A stretch of DNA of 64,000 nt from Pseudoxanthomonas spadix (GCF_003703395.1 NZ_RDQN01000001.1:310001-374000), one strand, 5' to 3'. Positions 35,713-48,048 are shown, counted from the stretch's first letter. A program made the numbers and translations. Notes: generated from the letters alone by a model not told the origin.

Positions 35713-37940
35713 TGACCATGGCTGCACTGCTGACAACGCTGAAGCAACGGCTGGCCGTGCGCCGCGACAATGAGCAGGGTCAGGCCGCGGTGCGCATCGC
35801 ATTGATCAGCCTGATCCTGTTGTACGTGCTGCTGCCGCCGGTCCGCGCTGACTTGCCGGAAGGCCAGTACGCCAGGGCGCTGACCATCGTGCTGACTGGC
35901 CTGACCCTGGCCTGGGGGCTGTTGGCGTGGATGCTGGCCAGGCCCGGGCGTTCGGATGCGCGCCGCATCGTCGGCATGCTGGCCGACTATGGCCTGATGG
36001 CCGCCGGCATGATCCACATGGGCGAGCCGCTGAGCTGGGTCTACGTGGTGGTGATGTGGGTCACCGTGGGCAACGGCCTGCGCTACGGCAACAACTACCT
36101 CTACCTGGCGGTGGTCATGGCGATGTCAAGCTTCGCCACTACGGTGCTGTTGACCGACTACTGGCTGGCCAACCTGAAACTGGCCATCGGCCTGCTCGTG
36201 GGCCTGGCCGCGGTGCCACTGTATTTCTCCGGCTTGCTGCGCAAGCTGACCGGCGCCAGCGCCGAGGCGCGCCGGGCCAGTGAGGCCAAGAGCCGCTTCC
36301 TGGCCAACATGAGCCATGAATTCCGCACCCCGCTCAACGGCCTGTCCGGCATGACCGAGGTGCTGGCCACCACGCGCCTGGACGGCGAGCAGCGCGAGTG
36401 CCTCAACACCATCCAGGCATCGGCCCGCAGCCTGCTGGCGCTGGTGGAAGAGGTGCTGGACATCTCGGCCATCGAGGCTGGCAAGCTGCGCCTGGACGAA
36501 TCGGAATTCTCTCCGCGTGAGCTGGTTCAGCACGTGGGCTTCATCATGCTGCCGCAGGCCAAGGCCAAGGGTCTGGACTACGCGGTCAGTTTCGCCGACG
36601 ACGTGCCGCCGGTACTGCGCGGCGATGCCCGTCACCTGCGCCAGATCCTGATCAACCTGGTCGGCAATGCGGTCAAGTTCACCGAGCGCGGTGGCGTGCG
36701 CATCCAGGTGTCGCGGTTGGCCGCCAGCGATGCCGATCGCGGCCCGCGCCTGCGCTTTACGGTCATCGATACCGGCATCGGCATCCCGCTGCGCCTGCAG
36801 GGTCGCCTGTTCGAAGCCTTCGAACAGGCCGACGTCAGCATGAGTCGTCGCTACGGTGGCACCGGCCTGGGCACGGCGATCGCCAAGGGCCTGGCCGAAG
36901 CCATGGGCGGCACGATCGGGTTCGAGAGTGAAGTCGGCCTGGGCAGTACGTTCTGGGTGGAAATGCCGTTCCGCGCGGTCGATCCACACGCCGCGCCAGC
37001 GCCGATGGTGCCGGCCCTGGCGCTGGAGGAGCAGACCCAGGCCGAAGTCCAGCCTCAGCACCTCGGCACGGCCGAGAACGTCATCGCCTTCTCCGATCCG
37101 TTCCTGCGTCACCGCGCGCGCGTGCGCTGCATGCACATCCTGGTGGCCGACGATCACCAGGCCAACCGCATGGTGCTGCAGCGCTTGCTGCAGAAGGCCG
37201 GCCATCGCGTCAGTTGCGTCAACGGCGGCGAGGACGTGCTCGATGCCATGGCCATGTCCGACTACGACGCGGTGATCATCGACCTGCACATGCCTGGCAT
37301 GAGCGGCCTGGACCTGCTCAAGGAACTGCGGGTGATGCAGGCTGGCGGTGGGCCGATCACACCGGTGATGGTCCTCAGCGCCGACGTGACGCCCGAATCG
37401 ATCAGCCGCTGCGAGCAGGCTGGCGCCTACGCCTTCCTGGCCAAGCCGGTGGCCGCGTCCAAATTGCTGGATTACCTCGGCGAAATCGCCGTCAACGCCA
37501 GCCTGCGCACGCCGTCCAAGCTGACTCCGGTACGCGGGGCCGACGTCACGCAGGCCGGCCAGCAGCACCAGGTGCTGGACCCGCGCGTGCTGGACGAGCT
37601 GGCGCAGCTGGGGATGGGCGAGGCGTTCGAGCAGGAATTCATTCAGCAGTGCCTGGCCGATGCCGATGCCTGTTTCGCCGGGCTGACCCGCGCCGGCGAA
37701 CAGCACGAATGGGAGCGCGTGCGCGAACACGCACATGCCTTGAAAGGGGTGGCCGGTAATCTGGGCCTGACGCGGCTGGCCGAGGAGGGCGGCCAGTTCA
37801 TGCGCATGGCCGACTGGCAGGTCAAATCCGAATGGCGCCAGCGCATGCACCAATTGCACACGCACCTGGACATGGGCCGTGAAGCGCTGATCGCACGTGC
37901 ACAGCGACACAGGGCCCGCGACGGCGGAGCCGAGCGCTAG
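35712..37940 (+). CDS. rpfC: RpfC: hybrid sensor kinase for DSF
   Basis: A 742-residue hybrid kinase. An N-terminal five-helix membrane sensor (about 28-175) is followed by HisKA with the autophosphorylated His202 in [12 protein letters not shown], a HATPase domain (about 305-420 with GNAVKFTE and DTGIGIP), a receiver (Asp524 in [11 protein letters not shown]) and a C-terminal HPt domain (His675 in [11 protein letters not shown]). It senses DSF, phosphorylates RpfG and, in Xanthomonas, restrains RpfF by direct binding. Its stop codon TAG is formed by the CTAG end of the 168-bp repeat element that starts at 37937. Confidence 0.96.
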   Translation: MTMAALLTTLKQRLAVRRDNEQGQAAVRIALISLILLYVLLPPVRADLPEGQYARALTIVLTGLTLAWGLLAWMLARPGRSDARRIVGMLADYGLMAAGMIHMGEPLSWVYVVVMWVTVGNGLRYGNNYLYLAVVMAMSSFATTVLLTDYWLANLKLAIGLLVGLAAVPLYFSGLLRKLTGASAEARRASEAKSRFLANMSHEFRTPLNGLSGMTEVLATTRLDGEQRECLNTIQASARSLLALVEEVLDISAIEAGKLRLDESEFSPRELVQHVGFIMLPQAKAKGLDYAVSFADDVPPVLRGDARHLRQILINLVGNAVKFTERGGVRIQVSRLAASDADRGPRLRFTVIDTGIGIPLRLQGRLFEAFEQADVSMSRRYGGTGLGTAIAKGLAEAMGGTIGFESEVGLGSTFWVEMPFRAVDPHAAPAPMVPALALEEQTQAEVQPQHLGTAENVIAFSDPFLRHRARVRCMHILVADDHQANRMVLQRLLQKAGHRVSCVNGGEDVLDAMAMSDYDAVIIDLHMPGMSGLDLLKELRVMQAGGGPITPVMVLSADVTPESISRCEQAGAYAFLAKPVAASKLLDYLGEIAVNASLRTPSKLTPVRGADVTQAGQQHQVLDPRVLDELAQLGMGEAFEQEFIQQCLADADACFAGLTRAGEQHEWERVREHAHALKGVAGNLGLTRLAEEGGQFMRMADWQVKSEWRQRMHQLHTHLDMGREALIARAQRHRARDGGAER

Positions 37941-38104
37941 CAGTCTGTCGGACTTTGGTCGGCCGGGCTGCGAATCCGCCTGTGCGGTCCATCTTTCCGC
38001 CGCTTCTTGGCCCATAGCACCACTATGGGCCGGCGAACCGTCGAAAATCTGACCTCGCACAGCCGAATTCTCGCCTCGACCACCAAAGCCCGACAGGCTG
38101 CTAG
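37937..38104. mobile_element. 168-bp CTAG-bounded palindromic element, copy 1
   Basis: This is the first of three copies (others at 44406 and 62265). Terminal inverted repeats read CTAGCAGTCTGTCGG at the left and its near complement at the right, continuing inward through CTTTGG. The whole sequence is a long imperfect palindrome centred on a CCCATAG/CTATGGG hairpin. There is no open frame of its own. It separates the convergent rpfC and rpfF genes. This is the most diverged copy. The shape is that of a non-autonomous miniature inverted-repeat element. Confidence 0.85.
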
Positions 38105-38209
38105 CCGCCTCGGCCATCGGCAGACGCGGTGGCCGCAGCGATCGGCGAAGCGTGGTCACGGGCCCGGCAAGGGCCGGGCCGGAATCCCTTCCTCAGACCG
38201 GTACCGCGC

Positions 38210-39082
38210 TCAGGCGACGACCTCGAGCGTGGCGCGACGGGTCTGCGCCTTGACCAGTCGGTCCATGGTGCGCAGCGACTTGTCGCCCAGGGCCAGTGCG
38301 GTTTCCACCCAGACCTTGGTGATCTCCAGCAGTTCGTCGTAGCTAACCGCCTGGGCCAGGTTGCGCGCCTGGTTCATTGCCAGATACGAATGGGGAATGC
38401 GCCGCTGCTGGCGGATCAGGTCCTCGACCGCGGCCACGCCCTGGCCCTTGGGCACGAGAATGTCGACGACACCCAGTCTGTACATTTCCTCGGCGCTATG
38501 AACGCGGCCTTCCAGGATGATTTTCTCGGCCACCTGCGGCGCCACGCGACGGCACAGGAACGAATAGGCGCCCATGCCCGGGAACAGGCCGAACAGCACT
38601 TCCGGCAGGCCCATGCCGGAACCTTCCTCGGCCACGATGGTGTGGCAGGCCAGCGCCATCTCCAGGCCACCACCCAGCGCATCGCCCTGGATCAGCGCGA
38701 TGCTGCGCACGTCGCCGCCAAAGCCGACATGCAGGTGGTGCACGCCTTCCACGCAGCGCTGCGCGTAGGCCAGCAGGCGATCGCGATTGCCTTCGCGGAT
38801 GAGCCTGGTGAACAGGTTCAGGTCGCCACCGAGGTTGTAGGCATTGGCATCGGAGGCCAGCACGAAATGACGCAACTCGCCGCTGCGACGCTGCGCAGGC
38901 GCGCGCGTGATCGAACTCATGAATGCCCACATCTCGTCGAGCATTTCCGGGCGGCAGCATGGACGGATGCCTTCGGCGGCATCGGCATGCATGAACAGCC
39001 AATGGCTGCTGTCCTCGTGGGTCAGTTCGGTGCGGATGGTGGAGAAGGGGCGAGTGCGCTGGAGCTTTTCGATCTGGTTCAT
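38210..39082 (-). CDS. rpfF: RpfF: DSF synthase (crotonase family)
   Basis: A 290-residue enoyl-CoA hydratase/isomerase-fold enzyme that makes the cis-2 unsaturated fatty acid signal DSF by dehydrating and releasing 3-hydroxyacyl-ACP. The two catalytic glutamates fall at Glu141 (GDALGGGLEMAL) and Glu161 (GMGLPEVLFG), the same numbers as in X. campestris RpfF. The start at 39082 has AGGATAT upstream. It is downstream of rpfB on the same strand, with a 261-base gap that includes an AT-rich segment and a palindrome. Confidence 0.96.
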   Translation of the reverse strand: MNQIEKLQRTRPFSTIRTELTHEDSSHWLFMHADAAEGIRPCCRPEMLDEMWAFMSSITRAPAQRRSGELRHFVLASDANAYNLGGDLNLFTRLIREGNRDRLLAYAQRCVEGVHHLHVGFGGDVRSIALIQGDALGGGLEMALACHTIVAEEGSGMGLPEVLFGLFPGMGAYSFLCRRVAPQVAEKIILEGRVHSAEEMYRLGVVDILVPKGQGVAAVEDLIRQQRRIPHSYLAMNQARNLAQAVSYDELLEITKVWVETALALGDKSLRTMDRLVKAQTRRATLEVVA

Positions 39083-39188
39083 GGCGATATCCTGGAGGCT
39101 GTGGGAAGGCAAGCGCCACGTTGGCCGCGGCGCAAACGATGCTACACCTGAACGGACTGTTAAATAATTCGGAAAAATGAATTAACTC

Positions 39189-39204
39189 AACGGCTTATGC
39201 CGTT
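39189..39204. promoter_or_regulatory. Palindrome in the AT-rich rpfB-rpfF intergenic region
   Basis: AACGGC, TTAT, GCCGTT is a perfect 6-bp inverted repeat 107 bases upstream of the rpfF start. It sits within 39150-39230, which is markedly AT-rich for this genome and holds candidate promoter hexamers on the minus strand (TTGAGT, then AATTAT 15 bases on). It may be an operator of a separate rpfF promoter. Confidence 0.4.
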
Positions 39205-39343
39205 CAGCAGGATCGCCATTGTTTATGGGATGTTCGTCACAAAAGCACCGGCGCGCGCCCGCAGGCCACGCGTCGCCCGGGCACCCTGCCAGAGGGGCGA
39301 CGCAGGCTCCAAATTCGCGCCCGCAGGGCGCGCAGCCGCACGC

Positions 39344-41032
39344 TCAGCGTGCCGCTTCTTCCTGCCTGCGTAGTTCCTTGCGCAGGATCTTGCCGACATT
39401 GGTCTTGGGCAGCTCGGTGCGGAATTCGACCTGGCGCGGCTGCTTGTAGCCGGCAAGGTTCTCGCGGCAGAACGCCTTGACCTGCTCAACGGTGAGGCCG
39501 GGGTCCTTGGGCACGATGAAGACCTTGACCACCTCGCCAGAATGTGGGTCGGGCACGCCGACCGCCGCCACTTCCAGCACGCCGGGCATCCCGGCCAGCA
39601 CGTCCTCGACTTCGTTCGGGTACACGTTGAAGCCGGACACCAGGATCATGTCCTTCTTGCGATCGACGATATAGAAGAAGCCCTGCCGGTCCATGCGTGC
39701 CATGTCGCCGGTGTGCAGCCAGCCATCGGCATCGATGACCTTGGCAGTCTCATCGGGGCGGTTCCAGTAGCCTTTCATGACCTGCGGACCCTTGACGCAC
39801 AGCTCACCCACCGCGTTCTCGTCGCCTTCGACAAGGTTGCCGTCGTCGTCCTTCAGGCAACAGTCGGTGGAAGGCACCGGCAGGCCGATGGAGCCGTTGT
39901 AGTCGGCCAGGTTCATCGGGTTGATGCACACGGCCGGCGAGGTTTCGGTCAGGCCGTAGGCTTCCACGAGGGTCGCGCCGGTGACCTGTTTCCAGCGCTC
40001 GGCCACGGCGCGCTGCACGGCCATCCCGCCGCCCAGGGTCAGGCGCAGCCTGCTGAAATCGACCTTGTCGAAGCCGGGCGTGTTGAGCAGCCCGTTGAAC
40101 AGCGTATTGACGCCGGTGATGGCGGTGAATGGGGCCTTGGACAGCTCCTTGACGAAGCCCTTCATGTCCCGCGGATTGGTGATCAGGTGGTTGAGGGCGC
40201 CAAACTTCATGAAGACCAGGCAGTTGGCCGTCAAGGCGAAGATATGGTAGAGCGGCAGCGCGGTGATGATATATTCCTCGCCCGGCCGGGCCTTGCTGCC
40301 CACCCAGATGGAAGCCTGCTGCATGTTGGCCACCAGGTTGCGGTGGGTCAGCATCGCGCCCTTGGCCACGCCGGTGGTGCCGCCGGTGTACTGCAGAAAG
40401 GCGATGTCGTCGGGCTGGATGTCCAGCTTGGGCAGCGACTTGCCCTTGCCCAGGGCGAGCGCATCGCGGAAACGCACCGCGCCGTCGATTTCATAGTCCG
40501 GCACCATTTTCTTCAGGTAGCGCAGGACGAAGTTCACCAGCGGTCCCTTCGGCAAGCCGAGCATGTCGCCGAGCGCCGTGCTGACCACGTGCTTGACCTG
40601 GGTGCCGGGCAGCGCCTGCGCCGCGGTGTCGCCGAAGTTGTCGATCACGATCAGCGCCGCGGCGCCGGAATCCTGCAGCTGGTGGTGCAGTTCGCGCGAA
40701 GTGTAGAGCGGATTGACGTTTACCACGGTCAGACCCGCGCGCAGGATGCCGAAGATCGAGATCGGGAACTGCAGGCAGTTGGGCATCATCACCGCGACGC
40801 GGGCACCGCGCTTGAGCTTGAGTTCGTGCAGCAGATAGCTGGCCATCTGCCCGCTCAGGCGATCCAGGTCAGCGTAGGTCAGGATCTTGCCGAAGTTGAG
40901 GTAGGCCGGCCGGTCGCGGTACTTGTCGATGGTTGACTCGAGGGCAGAGACGATGGAGCGGTATTGTTCAACGTCGATCTCGTGCGGCATGCCATCGGGA
41001 TAGCTGGCAAACCAGGGTCGGTCCTGCATCAT
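39344..41032 (-). CDS. rpfB: RpfB: long-chain fatty acyl-CoA ligase (FadD type)
   Basis: A 562-residue adenylate-forming enzyme, the length of E. coli FadD (561). The AMP-binding motif YTGGTTGVAKGA is near residue 213, and GLTETSP and GWLHTGDMARMD follow. In Xanthomonas RpfB has been described as processing or turning over DSF by activating fatty acids for beta-oxidation. The first of two tandem ATGs (41032) is chosen because GGGAGGGG lies 7 bases upstream. It precedes rpfF on the same strand. Confidence 0.94.
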   Translation of the reverse strand: MMQDRPWFASYPDGMPHEIDVEQYRSIVSALESTIDKYRDRPAYLNFGKILTYADLDRLSGQMASYLLHELKLKRGARVAVMMPNCLQFPISIFGILRAGLTVVNVNPLYTSRELHHQLQDSGAAALIVIDNFGDTAAQALPGTQVKHVVSTALGDMLGLPKGPLVNFVLRYLKKMVPDYEIDGAVRFRDALALGKGKSLPKLDIQPDDIAFLQYTGGTTGVAKGAMLTHRNLVANMQQASIWVGSKARPGEEYIITALPLYHIFALTANCLVFMKFGALNHLITNPRDMKGFVKELSKAPFTAITGVNTLFNGLLNTPGFDKVDFSRLRLTLGGGMAVQRAVAERWKQVTGATLVEAYGLTETSPAVCINPMNLADYNGSIGLPVPSTDCCLKDDDGNLVEGDENAVGELCVKGPQVMKGYWNRPDETAKVIDADGWLHTGDMARMDRQGFFYIVDRKKDMILVSGFNVYPNEVEDVLAGMPGVLEVAAVGVPDPHSGEVVKVFIVPKDPGLTVEQVKAFCRENLAGYKQPRQVEFRTELPKTNVGKILRKELRRQEEAAR

Positions 41033-41334
41033 CGTCTGCCCCTCCCAGGGGTGCTCGGTTCGGGTGCAGCCGGGCGATCCGGTGCCCCCTGCAAAAATCG
41101 TGGCGATGAGCATACCGGCAGGCGGCCCAAACCGGAATCTTTCAGTACCCGGGCGCATGGTCTGGTTGACCTGGCTGGCCCTGATCCTGGTTCATCCCGA
41201 CTCCTATGCCCGCGCCGAGGCGGTGGTGTGGCGTTGGCTTGATCGCGGAAGGCCCTGCATCGCGGGCCTTTCGCGTTGTTGCGATGTCAATCAGGTCAGC
41301 TGCGCCGATCGCGGTCCCACTTTCGCCCCGCCAT
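41033..41334. other. Non-coding stretch upstream of rpfB
   Basis: No gene is supported here. It must hold the rpfB promoter on the minus strand. AAGGCCC at 41250 and GGGCCTT about 8 bases on form a short hairpin. A plus-strand open frame across the region has no recognisable similarity. Confidence 0.45.
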
Positions 41335-41573
41335 GCGGCTTTCTTCGCAGCCAACTGGTGCGACGCGTCATGCGGCAAGCCGGCCCTCGCGCACCGCGAG
41401 GGCCGGCTTGCGCCGGTTCCGGTTTCAGGCGGGCTTTTTCGCAGCCAACTGGCGCAGCACGTAATGCAGCAGGCCGCCGTGGTGGGTGAGAGGGCGCGTT
41501 TTGCGAACCATTGGTTCGCGCGCCCTCGAACGCCCTCGCGCACCGCGAGGGCCGGCTTGCGCCGGTTCCGGCG
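41335..41573 (-). repeat. Duplicated acnA 3' end with hairpins downstream of acnA
   Basis: The 100 bases at 41383-41482 repeat 41532-41631 (96 of 100 identical, period 149). The unit covers the last codons and stop of acnA plus a GC-rich hairpin beyond it. A third, more diverged copy of the acnA tail (QLAAKK region) lies at 41335-41381. Strong hairpins are at 41377-41409 (15-bp stem, 3-base loop), 41490-41527 and 41532-41552. No T run follows, so terminator function is uncertain. Confidence 0.85.
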
Positions 41574-44339
<2,766 letters not shown>

Positions 44340-44405
44340 GTCAGGCTCCTGTTCGATGTGACGTGCGCGGTGGGCATGACCGTCCGGCGCTGGCGGTCCG
44401 ATGAC

Positions 44406-44573
44406 CTAGGAGCCTGTCGGACTTTGGCCGGCCGGGCTGCAAATCCGGCTGTGCGGTCCATATTTCCGTCGCTTCTTGCCCCATAGAACCACTATGGGGC
44501 GGCGAATCGCCGAAAATCTGTCCTCGCGCAGCCGAATTTTCGCCTCGACCGCCAAAGCCCGACAGACTCCTTG
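44406..44573. mobile_element. 168-bp CTAG-bounded palindromic element, copy 2
   Basis: Same length and orientation as copy 1, and almost identical to the reverse complement of copy 3. The left end is CTAGGAGCCTGTCGG; the right end reads CCGACAGACTCCTTG, so the terminal CTAG is altered there to CTTG. It lies in the divergent gap between acnA and vapB, upstream of both genes. Confidence 0.85.
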
Positions 44574-44663
44574 CCTGTTCAGTATCCACGCCGCGGCGTG
44601 ACAAACGGGTATCGGCCGCAGGGCACGGGCAGGACAATGTGGTCAGCGCCCAGTATGGAACGA

Positions 44664-44690
44664 GAAGTATGTATAATCCATGCATACTTC
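44664..44690 (+). promoter_or_regulatory. vapBC promoter and operator
   Basis: GAAGTATG (44664-44671) and CATACTTC (44683-44690) form a perfect 8-bp inverted repeat spaced by 11 bases. A consensus -10, TATAAT, sits inside it at 44672-44677. VapBC complexes normally bind such palindromes over their own promoter, so this is the expected autorepression site. No good -35 is seen. Confidence 0.75.
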
Positions 44691-44703
44691 AAGAGGGGTT
44701 CCC

Positions 44704-44934
44704 ATGGAAGCGACCGTCGCCGAGAGAGGTCAGATCACCCTGCCCAAGGCCGTGCGCGATGCGCTGGGCCTGACCAAGGGGACGCTGCTGAAAGTCGAGC
44801 TGGACGGCAGCCGGATCGTGTTGCGCAAGAGCGTGGACGATGCCATTTCCAGGGCGCGCGGGCGATTTGCGCTGGACGGGTTCGAATCGCCCGAGGCCGT
44901 CGTGCGCGCCACCGGCGAGCCGTCCAAGTCCTGA
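44704..44934 (+). CDS. vapB: VapB-type antitoxin (AbrB/MazE fold)
   Basis: A 76-residue antitoxin. Residues 1-45 form the swapped-hairpin DNA-binding domain (VAERGQITLPKAVRDALGL, a typical AbrB/SpoVT motif); the C-terminal half is the toxin-binding tail. The ATG at 44704 has AGAGGGG upstream. It binds the palindrome in its own promoter and neutralises the PIN toxin encoded 13 bases downstream. Confidence 0.88.
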   Translation: MEATVAERGQITLPKAVRDALGLTKGTLLKVELDGSRIVLRKSVDDAISRARGRFALDGFESPEAVVRATGEPSKS

Positions 44935-44947
44935 AGACGAACGCGAC

Positions 44948-45346
44948 GTGATTGCCATCGATTCTGCCGTGCTGGTGGACCTGCTGGCCAACGGTCCGCA
45001 GGCCGACGCCGCCGAAGCCTGCCTGCGCCAGTGCCTGGCCAGCGGCCGCGTGGTGGTCTGCGATGTCACCCTGGCCCAAGTCTGCGGCGCGCTGCGCAAT
45101 GGCGCCGAGGCGCTGGGCGTGCTGGAGGAAATGGGCATCCACTTCAGTGCGCTGGAGGCCAAGTCCGCGCTGCGCGCCGGGGAGATGCAGCGGCGCTATC
45201 GCCAGCGCGGCGGTGGCCCGCAGACGCTGCCCGATTTCCTGGTGGGCGCCCATGCCTTGCTCCAGTGCGACGCGCTGATCACCCACAGCCAGCCGTTCTA
45301 CCGAGACTACTTCAAGGGCCTGCGGCTGATCGTGCCGCAGGCCTGA
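44948..45346 (+). CDS. vapC: VapC-type PIN-domain ribonuclease toxin
   Basis: A 132-residue PIN protein starting with GTG at 44948. The acidic residues are visible: Asp5 in [10 protein letters not shown], the Glu/Asp of the middle helix region, and Asp in [12 protein letters not shown], followed by [14 protein letters not shown]. VapC toxins cleave tRNA or rRNA when freed from VapB. The pair stands between acnA and acnB; acnB begins 46 bases after vapC. Confidence 0.87.
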   Translation: MIAIDSAVLVDLLANGPQADAAEACLRQCLASGRVVVCDVTLAQVCGALRNGAEALGVLEEMGIHFSALEAKSALRAGEMQRRYRQRGGGPQTLPDFLVGAHALLQCDALITHSQPFYRDYFKGLRLIVPQA

Positions 45347-45392
45347 CACTTCACCATTTCCATATTCGCACCTTCGTACCGGGAGTTTGATC

Positions 45393-47996
45393 ATGTTGGA
45401 AGCCTATCGTCACCACGTTGCCGAGCGCGCCGCGCTGGGCATCCCGCCGCTGCCGCTGACCGCGCAGCAGACCGCGCAGGTCATCGAACTGCTCAAGGCC
45501 CCGCCGGCGGGCGAAGCCGCGTCTTTTGAACAGGATTTCCTGCTGGATCTGATCACCCAGCGCGTGCCGGCCGGGGTGGACGATGCTGCCAAGGTCAAGG
45601 CGTCTTACCTGGCCGCCCTGGCCTTTGGCACCGAGAAGAACGCCCTGATCAGCCGCGAGCGCGCCACCGAGCTGCTGGGCACCATGCTGGGTGGCTACAA
45701 CGTGCACCCGCTGGTCGAACTGCTGGATGACGCCGCCGTCGGCGCGATCGCAGCCGATGCGCTCAAGCACACGCTGCTGGTGTTCGACGCCTTCCATGAC
45801 GTCAAGGACAAGGCCGACACCGGTAACGCCAACGCCAGGGCCGTGCTGCAGAGCTGGGCCGATGCCGAGTGGTTCACCAGCAAGCCGGAAGTGCCGGCCT
45901 CGATGACCCTGACCGTGTTCAAGGTGCCGGGCGAGACCAACACCGACGACCTGTCGCCGGCGCCGGACGCGACCACGCGCCCGGACATCCCGCTGCACGC
46001 CCTGGCGATGCTGAAGAACAAGCGCGATGGCGCGCCGTTCACTCCGGAGGAAGACGGCAAGCGTGGCCCGATCCAGCAGATCCTGGAGCTCAAGAAAAAG
46101 GGCCACCTGGTGGCCTACGTCGGCGACGTGGTCGGCACCGGTTCCTCGCGCAAGTCGGCGACCAACTCGGTGCTGTGGTGGACCGGACAGGACATCCCGT
46201 TCATTCCGAACAAGCGTTTCGGCGGCGTCTGCCTGGGCTCCAAGATCGCGCCGATCTTCTACAACACCATGGAGGACGCAGGCGCCTTGCCGATCGAGCT
46301 GGACGTGTCGCAGATGGAGCAGGGCGATGTGATCGAGCTGCATCCGTATGCGGGCAAGGCGCTCAAGGATGGCAAGGTCATTGCCGAGTTCCAGGTCAAG
46401 TCCGAGGTGCTGTTCGACGAGGTGCGCGCTGGTGGCCGCATTCCACTGATCATCGGCCGTGGCCTGACCGCCAAGGCGCGCGAGGCACTGGGCCTGCCGG
46501 TGACCGACCTGTTCCGCCTGCCGCAGCAGCCGGCCGATACCGGCAAGGGCTACACGCTGGCGCAGAAGATGGTCGGCCGCGCCATCGGCCTGCCGGAAGG
46601 CCAGGGCGTGCGCCCGGGCACCTACTGCGAGCCGAAGATGACTTCGGTCGGTTCCCAGGACACCACCGGCCCGATGACCCGCGACGAGCTCAAGGATCTG
46701 GCATGCCTGGGCTTTTCGGCCGACCTGGTGATGCAGTCCTTCTGCCATACCGCCGCCTACCCCAAGCCGGTGGACGTCAGGACCCACCACACCCTGCCGG
46801 AGTTCATCTCCACCCGTGGCGGCATCTCGCTGCGTCCGGGCGATGGGGTGATCCACAGCTGGCTCAACCGCATGCTGCTGCCCGACACCGTCGGCACCGG
46901 CGGCGATTCGCACACCCGCTTCCCGGTCGGCATCTCGTTCCCGGCCGGTTCGGGCCTGGTGGCCTTCGCCGCGGCCACTGGGGTGATGCCGCTGGACATG
47001 CCCGAGAGCGTGCTGGTGCGCTTCAAGGGCAAGCTGCAGCCGGGCGTGACCCTGCGTGACCTGGTCAACGCGATCCCGCTGTATGCGATCAGGGCCGGTC
47101 TGCTGACCGTGGCCAAGCAGGGCAAGAAGAACATCTTCTCCGGCCGCATCCTGGAGATCGAAGGCCTGCCGGAGCTGAAGGTCGAACAGGCCTTCGAGCT
47201 GTCCGACGCCTCGGCCGAGCGTTCGGCGGCCGGTTGCACGGTGCATCTGAACAAGGCGCCGATCATCGAGTACATCAACAGCAACATCACGCTGTTGAAG
47301 TGGATGATCGCCGAGGGCTACAAGGACCCGCGCAGCCTGCAGCGCCGGATCGAGAAGATGGAAGCCTGGCTGGCCGATCCGCAGTTGCTGGAACGCGACG
47401 CCGATGCCGAATACGCCGCGGTCATCGAGATCGACCTGGCCGACGTGCACGAGCCAATCCTGGCCTGCCCGAACGATCCGGACGACGTCAAGACCCTGTC
47501 CGAAGTGGCCGGCGCGACCATCGACGAAGTGTTCATCGGTTCGTGCATGACCAACATCGGCCACTTCCGCGCCGCCTCCAGGCTGCTGGAAGGCAAGCGC
47601 GACCTGCCGACCAAGCTGTGGGTGGCCCCGCCGACCAGGATGGACGCGGCCGAGCTGACCAAGGAAGGCCACTACGGCACCTTCGGCAGCGCCGGCGCGC
47701 GCATGGAAATGCCGGGCTGCTCGCTGTGCATGGGCAACCAGGCGCAGGTCAAGGAAGGCGCGACGGTGTTCTCCACCTCCACCCGCAACTTCCCCAACCG
47801 CCTGGGCCGCAACTCCAACGTCTACCTGGGTTCGGCCGAGCTGGCCGCGATCTGCTCGCGCCTGGGCCGCATCCCGACCAAGGCCGAGTACATGGAAGGC
47901 GTGGGCGTGCTGGATGCCAGCAGCAGCGAGATCTACCGCTACATGAATTTCGACCAGATCGAGGACTACCAGCGCAGCGAGGCAACCGCCGCCTGA
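45393..47996 (+). CDS. acnB: Bifunctional aconitate hydratase B
   Basis: An 867-residue AcnB (E. coli 865). An N-terminal HEAT-like domain (about 1-160) is followed by the swivel domain and the catalytic core. Cluster ligands are in [12 protein letters not shown] and the [10 protein letters not shown] pair near the C-terminus. AcnB is usually the main TCA-cycle aconitase and may also handle 2-methylisocitrate. GGGAG lies 8 bases before ATG 45393; a TTG two codons earlier is unlikely. The short gap after vapC allows read-through from the vapBC promoter. Confidence 0.96.
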   Translation: MLEAYRHHVAERAALGIPPLPLTAQQTAQVIELLKAPPAGEAASFEQDFLLDLITQRVPAGVDDAAKVKASYLAALAFGTEKNALISRERATELLGTMLGGYNVHPLVELLDDAAVGAIAADALKHTLLVFDAFHDVKDKADTGNANARAVLQSWADAEWFTSKPEVPASMTLTVFKVPGETNTDDLSPAPDATTRPDIPLHALAMLKNKRDGAPFTPEEDGKRGPIQQILELKKKGHLVAYVGDVVGTGSSRKSATNSVLWWTGQDIPFIPNKRFGGVCLGSKIAPIFYNTMEDAGALPIELDVSQMEQGDVIELHPYAGKALKDGKVIAEFQVKSEVLFDEVRAGGRIPLIIGRGLTAKAREALGLPVTDLFRLPQQPADTGKGYTLAQKMVGRAIGLPEGQGVRPGTYCEPKMTSVGSQDTTGPMTRDELKDLACLGFSADLVMQSFCHTAAYPKPVDVRTHHTLPEFISTRGGISLRPGDGVIHSWLNRMLLPDTVGTGGDSHTRFPVGISFPAGSGLVAFAAATGVMPLDMPESVLVRFKGKLQPGVTLRDLVNAIPLYAIRAGLLTVAKQGKKNIFSGRILEIEGLPELKVEQAFELSDASAERSAAGCTVHLNKAPIIEYINSNITLLKWMIAEGYKDPRSLQRRIEKMEAWLADPQLLERDADAEYAAVIEIDLADVHEPILACPNDPDDVKTLSEVAGATIDEVFIGSCMTNIGHFRAASRLLEGKRDLPTKLWVAPPTRMDAAELTKEGHYGTFGSAGARMEMPGCSLCMGNQAQVKEGATVFSTSTRNFPNRLGRNSNVYLGSAELAAICSRLGRIPTKAEYMEGVGVLDASSSEIYRYMNFDQIEDYQRSEATAA

Positions 47997-48018
47997 TCGG
48001 TCGACCGAGTCGCTAAGG

Positions 48019-48048
48019 AAAAAGCCCGGCAGCAATGCCGGGCTTTTT
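48019..48048 (+). terminator. Terminator of acnB
   Basis: AAAAAGCCCGGC, 6-base loop, GCCGGGCTTTTT: a perfect 12-bp stem with T run, 22 bases after the acnB stop. The A run on the other side means it may also work for the convergent hflD transcript. Confidence 0.92.

Noticed and set aside
36126-38159. A 677-codon minus-strand frame opposite rpfC, whose start lies in the repeat element
   Set aside because: Antisense shadow of rpfC; the family motifs are all on the plus strand.
41142-41543. A 133-codon minus-strand frame downstream of acnA
   Set aside because: It runs through duplicated acnA-tail DNA and hairpins in the wrong frame for AcnA and shows no other similarity.
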